A stretch of DNA of 64,000 nucleotides from Daucus carota subsp. sativus (taxonomy: Eukaryota; Streptophyta; Magnoliopsida; Apiales; Apiaceae). The stretch is taken from positions 4,972,779 through 5,036,778 of the forward strand of contig NC_030383.2 in the NCBI RefSeq assembly GCF_001625215.2. The letters are read 5' to 3'. Within the stretch, counting starts at the first letter, position 1. Each line of letters begins with the position of its first letter. Shown here in pieces: positions 1-10,729 of the stretch. Under the pieces are notes generated by a model. The model was not told the origin of the DNA and ran no database searches. It worked only from the letters and a program-made list of their open reading frames with translations. Position numbers and translations under genes: made by a program.

Positions 1-1
1 A

Positions 2-922
2 AAGAAATCAGAAGCTGCAATCTCTGACAAAGCTCATGTTGCAGAATCACAACAACAAAAATTAACCTCTGACACAGCTCAAGTTAATAAGGAAGCAAAG
101 AAAGACACAACCTCTGACAAAGCTCAAGCTGTGTTCAAACCAACAACTACTCCATTGGCAGGATTTGCAAAGCCAAGTCTGATGACTGAGATAAACTTTG
201 AAAAGGGCTCAATTCAACCAATCTCTCATCGTAAAGCAGGAAGAGATAAAGGAGGGCTAGGATCCAAATATGAAAAATTTGATCAGAGTATAGGATCAAT
301 GTCAACAGACCCCTCATCTCTCTGTGCTCCCAAGACTGGAGCATTGCAAGAAAAAATGGACAAACTTGATTCAGTCCAACTGGTGAAGAATGACAGAGGA
401 GATAATATTCTTATCTACTTCATGTCTGATGGAACAGTGTTTAGAGTAATTGAAGCTGATCTCTATGCTAAACACTGGGAGGAACTGAGATATGTTTCAC
501 ACATATTTTAAGTAAAGAACAAGTCATGTCAACACATCTCCAATCTGCTCAAAGATCAAATCAGAAGAAAGATGGGTATTACAGGAAACAAGAATGCTGG
601 ACCTTTTATTCCTAAATACTTCAATCATCAAGGACAGCTGGTTGAGATGAAGAAAAATTCAGCAAAAATAGTGACAATAGCTGGAATCAGTACTCTTGCA
701 TTCAATGAAGAGTCTGATAAAGCTTACAATATCAGGCTGGATAGAGACTTGAGAAGAAACAAGATATATGATCTCAGAGCTGCAATTTATCAAACTGGAG
801 TTTCAGATCCAGAGCTGAGAGAGATCAAGAGACAGATGATTACAGTACTTGAAGAAGCTGAAAGAGAACTCCTCAGAGGATATCTAAAGACAGCAAATGG
901 TGTCTATGAAGCTAAGGAGTAA
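2..922 (+). pseudogene. Element A ORF3 (post-pol Sirevirus ORF), 3' part, one in-frame stop
   Basis: The reading frame is open from base 2, stops once at TAA 509-511, and then stays open in the same frame to 922. One nonsense codon therefore splits a formerly continuous ORF; the downstream ATG at 572 may be only an internal methionine. The N-terminal part has short degenerate repeats of the type TSDKAQ. The C-terminal part is charged and helical. It corresponds in position to the so-called env-like ORF of Sireviruses, but I see no signal peptide or membrane segment. The function of this protein family is unknown. It is very likely non-functional here. Confidence 0.65.
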
Positions 923-1050
923 AGTATCTGTAAGTTTTAAAAGTTTTCTGTTATATAGTTAAACTCTGTTGCATTTGACTTATCTGTTTTGACATCATCA
1001 ATTATCTGGTAACTTGCACATAACATATTTATGCACAAGTTGGGGGAGAT

Positions 1051-1579
1051 TGTTAGATATAATTGATGATTACTAATGTTCTTAAAGTTTGTTTTAGAAC
1101 AGGAGTGATCAGAGTTTAAGCTGGAAGCTGATCAGAGTTTGATAAAGTCTGATCAGAGTTTACATAGTCAAGACTCGTCAGAGTTTACACGTGGAAAGAG
1201 CTCAGAAGCGGATATACTTCAAGGAAGGATAGAAGCGGAGGAGTGATTTGCTGACTATGGAAACTAAACAGAAAACTGGAGCAATCTTTGATTGATAGAA
1301 TACATAGCTGATTTATAGGATATCAAATCAGAGATTGATTTTGTAACTGTGTCTATATAAACACAGATTAGGGTTACTCTATATGAGTTGAGTTATCGAG
1401 TACATTGTTAAGAACCCTAGCAGCTCTTAGTGATACAATATAAATCACTGAGAGAGTTTTTGTAACCATTCAAGCTTTGTGAATAAGAGTTTATTGATTT
1501 CAACCTCTTATATTGTCATTCTGCTTTACTGATTGTGTTCACTATATCAACTTATATAGTGAGTAAATAGGACCTAACA
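1051..1579 (+). repeat. 3' LTR of element A (529 bp)
   Basis: The LTR starts with TGTTAG directly after the polypurine tract and ends with the inverted match CTAACA at 1574-1579. A TATA box (TATATAA, 1354-1360) marks the U3 promoter. The U3 holds a short repeated motif described separately. Element B gag sequence begins at 1580. Confidence 0.85.
1106..1186 (+). repeat. TGATCAGAGTTT motif array in LTR A
   Basis: Three copies of TGATCAGAGTTT lie at 1106-1117, 1129-1140 and 1150-1161. A decayed fourth (CGTCAGAGTTT) lies at 1176-1186. The core TGATCA is itself palindromic. The array is upstream of the TATA box, where enhancer sites of the LTR would sit. Confidence 0.8.
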
Positions 1580-2616
1580 CCTTTCTTAGTGATAGAAACA
1601 GTGCCTTAGAAGCTCAATTTATTGAGTTTGAGAAGCTGAAAATTGAGTGTCAAACAGCCAAGGATGATCTCTTGGTTGTTCTGAAAAGAGAAGAGATCAT
1701 AAGAAAGCAGCTTGATAAGGAACAAGAGATTATTGCCAAATGGAAATCTGGAAGAGATGCTTCCACCAATATCATTAACATGCAAGGTAGAGAGACTTTT
1801 GTAGAGAATGAATGGAAGAGGAATAAGAAAGTGCTTGAGGTATTTGAGAACAGTTCAAATGATGAGAATACTGATGATGATCATCAGTTGAAAAGCAAAG
1901 TCTCAACTGATGAGAGTCATCAGTTGAACAAAAACTCATCAGTTGACAAGAATGTTCTCAAGAAGCTTAACAAGAAATATGGTCCTGTTAAAAAGAATTT
2001 TGTTAAAGGTGAGAATAGTTCTTCTGAGACCAGTGATAGTGTTAATAACACTCTCAATTCCAGTAACAAGAACAAGAAGAAGTTGGATACTAGTGAGCAT
2101 AAATCTGAGGAGACTAAAAAGAAGAAAGGAAATAGAAATGGCAAAATAGGAGTTAACAAGCACACTAATTACACTCCCAATGCTAGTGCTCTTAGGAAAA
2201 CCTGCAGTAAGTGTGGTAGTGTAAATCATTTATCTGCTAATTGTAAAACTGTGATTGCTCCTAATTTATCTTTGCCTACTCCTATGACATCTGTTCCTCA
2301 CATGAATTTATCTGCTATGAATATGATGCCTGGTTTATTGCCTCACAATCCTTATTCTCAGCCTAACATGCCATATATGTTCAATCCTTATTTTAATGCC
2401 TTTAACATGCCTCAATTTCATTCAAATTTGCATGGAATGAACAATGTATGCATGCCTCAAAGGCCTGTGTTTGAAAACAGAATTGATATTCCAATTTCCC
2501 AACCAAAACCAAAGATTGAATCAATTCAATCCAAGGTAAAGGTTGAGAAAGTGGAAAAGACTGCTAAGACTAACAAATCTGGACCCAAAGCAATTTGGGT
2601 ACCAAAATCAACTTGA
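1580..2616 (+). pseudogene. Element B gag, C-terminal part
   Basis: The frame is open from 1582 but begins in mid-gene, because element A was inserted here. Gag forms the virus-like particle and binds the RNA. The visible protein has a lysine- and serine-rich middle and one CCHC zinc knuckle (CSKCGSVNHLSANC, near 2203-2244). A methionine- and proline-rich C-terminus ends in the sequence IWVPKST. The same second knuckle and ending pattern is found in gag of element C. The gene cannot make an intact Gag. Confidence 0.75.
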
Positions 2617-5600
2617 TCTGTTTGTAAAATGTGTGCAGGGAAACCACAAGAAGAATTTGTGGTACTTGGATAGTGGATGCTCCAGGCACATGACTGGTGA
2701 TTCCTCCCTGCTCACAAAGTTTGTGGAGAAAGCTGGCCCTAGCATTACCTTTGGAGATGACAGCAAAGGATATACTATGGGATATGGCTTGATTGCAAAA
2801 GAGAATGTCATCATTGATGAAGTTGCATTGGTGTCTGGTCTTAAGCACAATTTGCTTAGCATCAGTCAGCTCTGTGACAAAGGTTACAAAGTTAATTTCA
2901 CTCCTGCAGCCTGTGTTGTCACCAAAAGAGATGACAACAATGTGGTTCTGATTGGACAAAAGAAAGGAAATGTGTATGTAGCTGACTTTAATTCTGTAAA
3001 GTCTGAATCTATCACTTGCCTTCTCAGCAAAGCAAGCTCAGATGACAGTTGGCTATGGCATAAGAGATTGTCTCATCTAAATTTCAAAACCTTGAATGAG
3101 TTAGTAAAGAAGGACTTGGTAAGAGGTCTACCCAAGCTGGAATTCTCCAAAGATGAATTATGTGGAGCCTGTCAGCTAGGAAAGCAAAAGAGAAGCTCTT
3201 TCAAAAGCAAATCTCTTTCATCAATTGTGAAGCCCCTTCAGCTCTTGCATATGGATTTATTTGGATCAGTCAACATAATGTCCATTTCAAAGAAGAAATA
3301 TTGCTTAGTGATTGTTGATGATTTTTCAAAATTTACTTGGACTTTCTTCCTGCATTCTAAGGATGAAGCTGGGAAAATCATCATCAATCATATCAAGGCA
3401 TTAAACAACTATCCAGATGTCAAAGTTGGAAGGATAAGAAGTGACAATGGAACAGAATTCAAGAACTCTGTGATGAAAGAATTTTGTGAAGAAGAGGGAA
3501 TTATTCATGAGTTCTCTGCACCAAGAACTCCACAACAAAATGGTGTTGTTGAAAGTAAGAATAGAACTCTTATTGAGGCTGCAAGAACCATGATTAATGA
3601 AGCTCAACTTCCAACCTATTTTTGGGCTGAAGCTGTGAACACTGCTTGTTTCACTCAAAACATTTCACTAATTACCAAACCTCATAATCTAACTCCCTTT
3701 CAACTCTTCAAAGGAAAGAAGCCAACAATTAGCTTTCTTCATGTATTTGGATGCAAGTGTTATGTTCTAAGGAATCAAGGTGAAAATCTTGGAAAATTTT
3801 AGGCCAAGGCAGATGAAGCTATTTTTGTTGGATACTCTGATGGAAAATCATTTAGAGTGTATAATCTGAGAACCAACATTGTTATGGAATCAATCCATGT
3901 AGTTTTTGATGATAAGAAGATTCAAGGATTCTCAGATGAAGGATTTCATGATAATCTCAGATTTGAGAATGAAGGTGAAGGTGATCTGTATGATAATGAT
4001 GATGACTGTGATGACATTATTCAGAATGTTGGAATTAATCCTGGAACTAATGTTCCAACTGATGACTCTCTAGTGCAACAAACAACTGTTATTGGAAATT
4101 CAACTGAAGCATCAGTTGAAACTACATTGGAGGGATCAGTTGAAACACCTCAAGGATCATCAGTTGAAAGAATGTCTCAAAGTTTCAATCAGTCTAGAAA
4201 TAATGAGATGTCAAATTTAGGGGGAGCTTTCCAACATGGAAACCTGAACTTCAATAATGAAGCCACATCATCAAGACAATCACTTCCACCACAAAGAAAG
4301 TGGACAAGGGATCATCCTTTTGAGCTAATTATTGGAGATGCAAATGCATCTGTACAAACAAGAAGAGCAACTCAAGATGAGTGTTTGTACAGTGCATTCC
4401 TTTCACAAGATGAACCTAAAGTCATAGAAGATGCTCTCAAAGATGCTGATTGGGTTCTTGCTATGCAAGAAGAATTAAATCAATTTGAGAGAAACAATGT
4501 ATGGAAGCTGGTACCCAAACCTAAAAACAGAACAATTGTAGGAACAAGGTGGGTATTCAGAAACAAGGTGGATGAAAATGGAGTTGTCACCAGAAACAAG
4601 GCAAGGCTTGTTGCTAAAGGATACTCTCAATCTGAAGGAATTGATTTTGATGAGACCTTTGCACCAGTTGCAAGACTAGAAGCAATAAGAATCTTCCTGG
4701 CCTATGCTGCTCATGCAAACTTTAAAGTTTATCAAATGGATGTCAAGAGTGCTTTTCTAAATGGTGAACTGGAAGAGAAGGTGTATGTCAGTCAGCCTCC
4801 TGGTTTTGAAGATCCAGAATTTCCAGAGTATGTTTACTTTTTATTAAAAGCACTCTATGGACTAAAGCAAGCACCAAGGACATGGTATGACACTCTGTCT
4901 CAATTCTTGTTAGATAATCATTTTTCCAGAGGAACTGTGGATAAAACACTATTTTACAGAAATGTAAATGGTGCCTTTATTCTGGTTCAAATTTATGTAG
5001 ATGATATAATTTTTGGTTCTACAGATGAGAAACTTTGCAAGAAGTTTGCTAATCTAATGAAAAGTCAGTATGAAATGAGCATGATGGGAGAGCTCACCTA
5101 CTTTCTTGGTTTACAAGTTAAACAAGTAAAAGAAGGTATATTCATAAATGAAACTAAGTACATCTATGATCTACTTAAAAAGTTTGATTTATTGGATTGC
5201 AAAGAAGCTAAGACTCCCATTCCAACAGCCACCAAATTAGAGTTAAGTCCTAATGAGAAATCTGTGGACATTTCTAATTATAGAGGCATGGTTGGTTCTC
5301 TTTTGTATTTGACAGCCAGTAGACCAGATATTATGTTTTCTACATGCCTCTGTGCTAGATTTCAATCTGATCCTAAAGAATCACATCTTATTGCTATAAA
5401 AAGAATATTCAGATATCTTAAGGGAACACCAAATCTTGGTATTTGGTACCCTAAAGACTCTGGATTTGATCTAATTGGATATTCAGACGATGCTGATTTT
5501 GCAGGATGCAAAATTGATAGAAAAAGTACAACATGCACCTGTCAATTTCTTGGTGACAGATTGATTTCTTGGTTTAGCAAAAAGCAATTACTGAGAAATC

Positions 5601-5872
5601 AATTACTTGATTATGGATTAAATCTCTCAAAAATCCCAATATTTTGTGACAACACCAGTGCTATTGCTATAACTGAAAATCCAGTACAACACTCAAGAAC
5701 CAAGCACATTGACATCAAATACCATTTCATAAGAGAACATGTGATGGCTGGTACTGTTGAAATGCATTTTGTTCCAAGTGAAGAACAGATTGCAGATATT
5801 TTCACAAAGCCTCTTGATGAATCCACATTCACAAGGTTGGTAAGTAAATTAGGTATGTTAAATTTCTCCTAA
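2617..5872 (+). pseudogene. Element B pol polyprotein, decayed
   Basis: In order, it shows an aspartic protease ([10 protein letters not shown] near 2669-2698), an integrase zinc region and core (WHKRLSH, then HMDLFG, DNGTEF and the conserved PRTPQQNGV region), reverse transcriptase (YVDDIIFGS near 4996-5022) and RNase H. Two lesions are visible. A TAG stop at 3800-3802 ends the frame after GKF, at the integrase C-terminal region, and the same frame resumes after it. In RNase H, near 5583-5590, roughly 27-29 residues are missing relative to element C, including the acidic block AEAEYIA. The open frame overlaps the end of gag (open from at least 2543) in a different phase. The enzyme set cannot be functional. 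Confidence 0.85.
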
Positions 5873-6401
5873 TTTAGAGTGAATTTTTCTGTAATTTGGC
5901 AGCCAGAATTTGATTAATTTTGATTTATCAAAATTGAATTAGTTATAATTCTGGATAAAGTCTATAATATTTCAACTGATGAACTAGTGAAATTGTTTCA
6001 ACTGATGTTTGAAACAATATCCTCTTGTTTTGTTTCTCATTCAACTGATGACACCAGTTGAAGACGCTTTCAACTGATCTTCATCAGTTGAATAGGAAGT
6101 TTAAAGAGGCGCTTATTCCATCCGTTGAAAGTATTATCAGATCTGAGCCGTTGAAATTTCTTTTGTCTCTCTCCTACTTTATACACACGATCGTGTGTGT
6201 AATTTTTGTAGAGTTCAATAAGAGTAATTTCTTCTCAACGGTAATTTCTCAGCCAATCACAGCAATTTTCTGAGAAAGTATTTAAGTGTTTTAATTTATT
6301 TTCTTTTCTTTTCATCTCACTCTTTCGAATTCTTAAAGCTCTCTTCTCTCTCTGTGCAAAAGCAAGCTCTAATTTTTCTTCAAGTTTTCTCTGTAACTGC
6401 A
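5873..6401 (+). other. Element B spacer between pol and ORF3
   Basis: This non-coding stretch contains several copies of the CAACTGAT motif between 5971 and 6092. One is a perfect hairpin: TTCAACTGAT at 6069-6078 and its reverse complement at 6083-6092 around a 4-nt loop. The same motif fills the LTR of this element. The stretch before the ORF3 ATG is pyrimidine-rich and resembles a 5' leader. Confidence 0.7.
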
Positions 6402-9082
6402 ATGGCACCAATGAAGAAGTATACTGCACCAAGTGGGTTCATTTATGAGAAGAACAACTTCGCATCATTTGTGGATACCAAGGCTGTAGAGGAGAAGGAG
6501 TATCACAAGATGATGGAGTTCATCAAGTCAAGCCAGCTCTCTTATGCTATGCTTGAAGCTCCTACCATCTACCATGAAATAGTGGAGGAGATGGGGACCT
6601 CTGCAGAGTTTAATAGTGAGAATGAAACTCTAACCTTCTCTATTAATAATGAAACTCATTCTGTTAATGCTGATGTTATGAAAGCATGCTTTAAAATACC
6701 TGAAGACACTGTTTTATCTTTGCCTAGTGATGTTCAGTTGGTTAATTTACTTTATGCCATGAATTATGTTTTGCCAACTGATGCCTTAGGTAAAATAGAA
6801 AGAAGAGGTCTTAGGAGAGAATGGAGTTATCTGTGTGATGCTTTTATTAAGGCATTTTCTGGTAAAATTAGTAACTTCAATGCTCTTACTTCCCAGATTC
6901 TACAAATGCTTTACATGTACCTGACTAATGAATATTTCAACTTTGGTGGTTTGATGATCCAAGAAATTGGGGAGAAACTAGGTGATAAAACTGGTAGACC
7001 TAGGAATATTTATTATGTCAGATTTCTTATGATGCTAGCTAATCATCTCAATGAAAAGCTAGTTATCACTAACAAGGAAGCCAAGCTTCCCAGTTTTGTG
7101 CAGGAAAAGAGAGTCTTTAAAGACCTCTTTAGGATGAATCTATACCCCTCCTTGGAGGTGGTGTACCTGCCAATAATGGAGGCTGGAAAGGAAAAAGAGG
7201 TACATGGCTTTCCTACTACTCTTTCTCAACCCTCACCTTCTTTGCTTTCTGCCATCAGGGCTGTTGAAGAGGCCCATCAACAGTCCACACAAGTGGCAAA
7301 ACCTTCTAAAACCAAATCTTCTAAACCAACCTCAGATGCCTCCCAAAAGACATCTGTTGTAAAATCCAAGAAACACAAAACTGAGGGGAGTGTGATTGGA
7401 GGTTGTGAGGGGGAGGGAAAGGGTGAACATAAAAGAAGCCCTAAGGATAAGGATGGAGAGGTGTGTGTTGACCAGCCTGGCCACTCTGCAGTCTCCCAAA
7501 AGACTGTAGATGTTAATATGGAATTAAACTCATCCCTAGCAGCATCCTCCCAAAAGGATGTTGCTATTGAAAATAGTCCCCAACCAGGGACACAGATAAA
7601 AAGGGGGAGGGACACCACTTCTTCACCAATCAAAGCTTATGGGAGAAAGAAGATGAGAAGTGACAAACTTAAGCACTCTGCACACACACAGGCATCCATT
7701 CTGGATTTTATGCCTGTAATTTCTCAAAGTCAGATTGATGTGACTCCAGTAAATGTGGAGTCACAGCCCCCTTCTTCATCTCAACAAATCACCCATATTT
7801 ATGATCTTACCATCTCTACTACTCAAACACAATCCCCAACCTCTTCTGTGGATGTGGAATTAATTCACACCACACTTGTAAATTCTCCATCTTTGGATTT
7901 CATGGAGAAGCCCCCCTCTGAGATTGATCATCATCATTTTGATGATTTGTTGGATCTTTCTCTTCCACTTCCTTCTTCTGTGACAGTGTGTTCTGTGGAT
8001 TTTCCTTTAAAATCAATCACCACAGACTCAACTATCACAGCCTCTAAACCTATTTCTTCATTTTCTTCAACTGATCTCCCTCATCAGTTGAAAAGTGTTT
8101 GTCCTTCAACTGATCTGCTTAACAGCTCTCATCAGTTGAATGCCTCCTCTACTTATGTTTCAACTGATGTCCCTCATCAGTTGACAACTGCTGCTACTTC
8201 AATTAATTTACCTCTTTCTACAGCAGTTGATCACATGGTAGCACAAACACTTCTAGGATTGAGTGGAGTGAGCTATGGAGTGGAGAGGCAGCCTAGTGAG
8301 CTGGCAAAAGGAGAGGGTGTGGAGAGTCTGGCATTTTCTTCTAGCCAGGAAAAAGGAGAGGAACAGAGTGACCCTTTAGTAAGGGTAAGTGAGGGAGAGG
8401 TAAGTGGTGTGGTGAGCCAAGGGGAGCCCTTGATGCAAGAAAAGAGAGAAATTGAGAGAAATGCAGGTGTCAATGAAGGGTTTAGTGAACAAGATTTTCA
8501 AGCTGAATACAGATCCATATTGGATAGTGTTTCACTAGACCCTGAGACTTTTACTCATGGGATGTCTTCTATTCAAGACTTTGCCAGATTGGATAACCAA
8601 GCAGCTGAGAGGCACCTCAATCTGATTCACACTACATCTTCTATGCTTAGAGCAAAGGAGGCACTTACAGCTCTGCCTGCCAATGCTGGAGATGATTTTC
8701 AGTATGATGATAGTGATGAAGACCTCAATGATGCTCTTGAGGAATCTCTTGTTGAACAACCTACAACTTCTCTACCTTCATGGCTCTCCATGCAGTCTGC
8801 CAATGCAATTGTTGTTAGCATGGAGCTGCAAAGGCAAGCTTCCACCATTCTTCAACCACAATCTGGAAGCTCATCCTCCTCTCCAGCCATCTCTGCCACT
8901 ATTGCCAGTCAGGCTCTAGACAATCTCAAGCTTCACAAATATCAATCTCTCCATTTTCAGCATGAGATAGAGCATCTAAATTCTCTCATTGCCTCTGTTA
9001 AGACTGATCTGACCAAGCAAATTGATAAAAAGCTTCCAGCTAAAGTCAAATCAGCTCTTTCTGAATTTGAGCAAAAGCAACT
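6402..9082 (+). pseudogene. Element B ORF3 (post-pol Sirevirus ORF), N-terminal part, interrupted by element C
   Basis: I take ATG 6402 (MAPMKKYTAPSG) rather than the earlier non-ATG codons of the frame. The first ~290 residues form a compact, helical region typical of plant retrotransposon ORFs. This is followed by a long low-complexity Ser/Thr/Lys/Pro-rich region and a final helical, Asp/Glu-rich stretch. At 9083 the frame runs into the LTR of element C. The rest of the gene continues at 22221. Repeats around residues 555-595 (STDLPHQLK, STDVPHQLT) are the coding version of the CAACTGAT/ATCAGTTG motif of the element. No signal peptide or membrane span is evident, so the name env-like is positional only. 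Apart from the insertion the frame is open. Confidence 0.65.
8066..8182 (+). repeat. CAACTGAT / ATCAGTTG inverted motifs inside ORF3 of element B
   Basis: TTCAACTGAT at 8066-8075 is followed by its reverse complement at 8083-8092. Two further motif pairs follow up to about 8182. The motif is in frame and encodes STD and HQL residues. It is the same motif found in the LTR, spacer and gag of element B. Confidence 0.75.
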
Positions 9083-9755
9083 TGTAAAGCATAATGTAAC
9101 GTAAATGTAATTACGATAACTCAACACATCAAAAGACAGGAAACAATACGTAAGTATAATACAGGAATCTACAGGTTGGAGATTCGATACGAATAGACAA
9201 AGTCAATCAAGATATCTGAGACGAGCATCTGTCCACTGGAAGAAGTTCATTAACATGCTCAAGCCTCAGTGAAGAATAAAGTTCAATTTGTTTCTGTTAT
9301 CAAGATTGCCTGAAGATCAAGTATCAAAGACCAGAAGATTCCAGTATATTTAATTTGATTATTTATAATCAAATTTATCGAAGCAACATCTAACCTGGAA
9401 TGACTGATCAAGTATATTATCAAGCAAAGGATTCAAGGAATTATTTCAGTTCGAGTCGTTCGTGAACCAGACCAGTGCACAGGACGTCAGAGCATACGAA
9501 AGTATTCAATGAATTCGATCAACGAATTAATTGATCAAGTCAATCGAGCTGCTCCTGGATTTATTGCCAAAAGACTTCTTAAATATATATATATATGTAT
9601 ATATATATTAATTGTGAATTATTTGAAGTTAAATAATTCAAGTAATTAACTTATCACAATTAATTAAATATATATATATATGTATATATTTAATTCATGC
9701 AAAAAGGAATGACTTGAGAAATTTCTCTAAGTCATTATACTGTGTAAGAGTTGAG

Positions 9756-10110
9756 GCGCAAGGTTTGACCAAAGTCAAAACCTGCGCTTCTCCTCTTCAC
9801 AGTATAAGTCTGTAAGAATTCTAAGTCACTAAGTATGGCCACTGTTGGAGCGCAACCTTTGACCAAGTCAAAGGTTGCGACCCTAGATCTTGTCCCAGGC
9901 GCAACTTCACTCTAATCTTTCTAAGTCATACAGGGGAACACCAAGTGAAGAGGCGCAATGTTTGACCATGTCAAAGCGCAAGGTTTGACTTAGTCAAACA
10001 TTGCGCTTGACACTGAATCAACTCTGTGGTCAAGCAATTATTCTATCTCAAGTCACATATGAATGCCTGTACAAGCGCAAACTTTGACCAGGGGGCGCCA
10101 AGTTTGACTC
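9756..10110 (+). promoter_or_regulatory. Array of W-box-like palindromes in U3 of element C
   Basis: Inverted repeats with the core TTTGACC-AAGTCAAA are flanked by GCGCAA and TTGCGC. An imperfect one spans 9756-9787. A perfect one spans 9851-9879 (CGCAACCTTTGAC, 3-nt loop, reverse complement). A compound one has perfect 14-bp outer arms at 9953-9966 and 9993-10006. Further half-sites lie near 10082 and 10103. TTGACC/T is the W-box core bound by WRKY factors. The array lies about 190-550 bp upstream of the TATA box. WRKY binding itself is inference. Confidence 0.6.
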
Positions 10111-10301
10111 TCACATTTGAAGACACTGGAATATACATATATGTATATATGGAGCGCAACTTAGCTATACATATATTCATATATATATATGTATATATGA
10201 AAGTGGCGCCAATCTCCTGTGTTCTTTGGAGATAGTTTTATTTTTATTAAACGAAGTCGTCCAGGACGAACTCGTTAACCATGGTTAGTTGTTGGAAAGC
10301 C

Positions 10302-10309
10302 TATAAATA
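10302..10309 (+). promoter_or_regulatory. TATA box of the element C promoter (5' LTR)
   Basis: TATAAATA lies in a good context in the LTR; transcription would begin roughly 30 bp downstream, defining the U3/R boundary. The same box is at 21833-21840 in the 3' LTR, from which read-through transcription toward 22221 could start. Confidence 0.75.
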
Positions 10310-10633
10310 GAGGTTGATGTTTTCATTTGAAAACAACTACACACTTTGTAAGTGCACACACTATACACGTTCTCGAGAGTTCAATTAGAAGATCGTATTT
10401 ATCGAGAGTTTGTAATAGAGTGATTGTAGTCTCTGCAGCCGACACTTGTGTTGGAATTTGTAGCACCCGAGGATTATTTCTAATACAAGAATATTCCCCG
10501 ACTTGCTGGAGTTATTTATTTACGATTGATTTAACATGGACTGAAACAAAGATTATCCGCAATTAAATTAAATCGAAGAAATTGGTAAGACGTATTCAAC
10601 CCCCCCCTTCTACGTCTGATTGGACCTAACAAT

Positions 10634-10645
10634 TGGTATCAGAGC
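10634..10645 (+). other. Primer-binding site of element C
   Basis: TGGTATCAGAGC is complementary to the 3' end of plant initiator-methionine tRNA, the usual primer for Ty1/copia minus-strand synthesis. It lies two bases after the LTR end. A second copy is found after the 3' LTR at 22170-22181, where none is expected. Confidence 0.9.
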
Positions 10646-10729
10646 TTAGCTGATCGATATACAGATCTGAGATCCGTAACCAATCTGAAAAGCTAGCTGT
10701 CCGTACAATCGTAATTTTATCTGATAACA

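Larger units (their letters stand above)
1..1579 (+). mobile_element. Element A: 3' end of a Sirevirus-type Ty1/copia LTR retrotransposon
   Basis: Only the 3' part of this element is in the window: the end of its post-pol ORF, a polypurine tract (TGGGGGAGA, 1041-1049) and a complete 3' LTR. The element lies inside the gag gene of element B, because B coding sequence starts directly after the LTR end and the 5' part of that gag gene is missing. The layout of pol, extra ORF, polypurine tract and LTR matches the Sirevirus lineage of plant Ty1/copia elements. The 5-bp target duplication cannot be tested because the 5' end lies outside the window. Confidence 0.85.
9083..10631 (+). repeat. 5' LTR of element C (1549 bp)
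   Basis: It starts TGTAAAGC and ends CTAACA, two bases before the primer-binding site. It contains AT-microsatellites (9584-9610, 9666-9690, 10135-10200), an array of GCGCAA/TTTGAC palindromes (9756-10110), a TATA box and a C8 tract near the 3' end. The short open frames at 10026-10235 and 10327-10566 recur in the 3' LTR and look accidental. Confidence 0.9.

Noticed and set aside
6402..9082. Envelope glycoprotein reading of ORF3
   Set aside because: No signal peptide, hydrophobic membrane span or furin-type site is visible; the protein is hydrophilic and of unknown function.
9756..10006. Regular short repeats that might suggest a CRISPR-like array
   Set aside because: The repeats are palindromes of variable length in a plant retrotransposon LTR, without uniform spacers or cas genes.
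10026..10566. Two open frames of 69 and 79 codons in the 5' LTR of element C, repeated at 21557-22097
   Set aside because: They recur only because the LTRs are copies, span AT repeats and promoter sequence, and resemble no protein.
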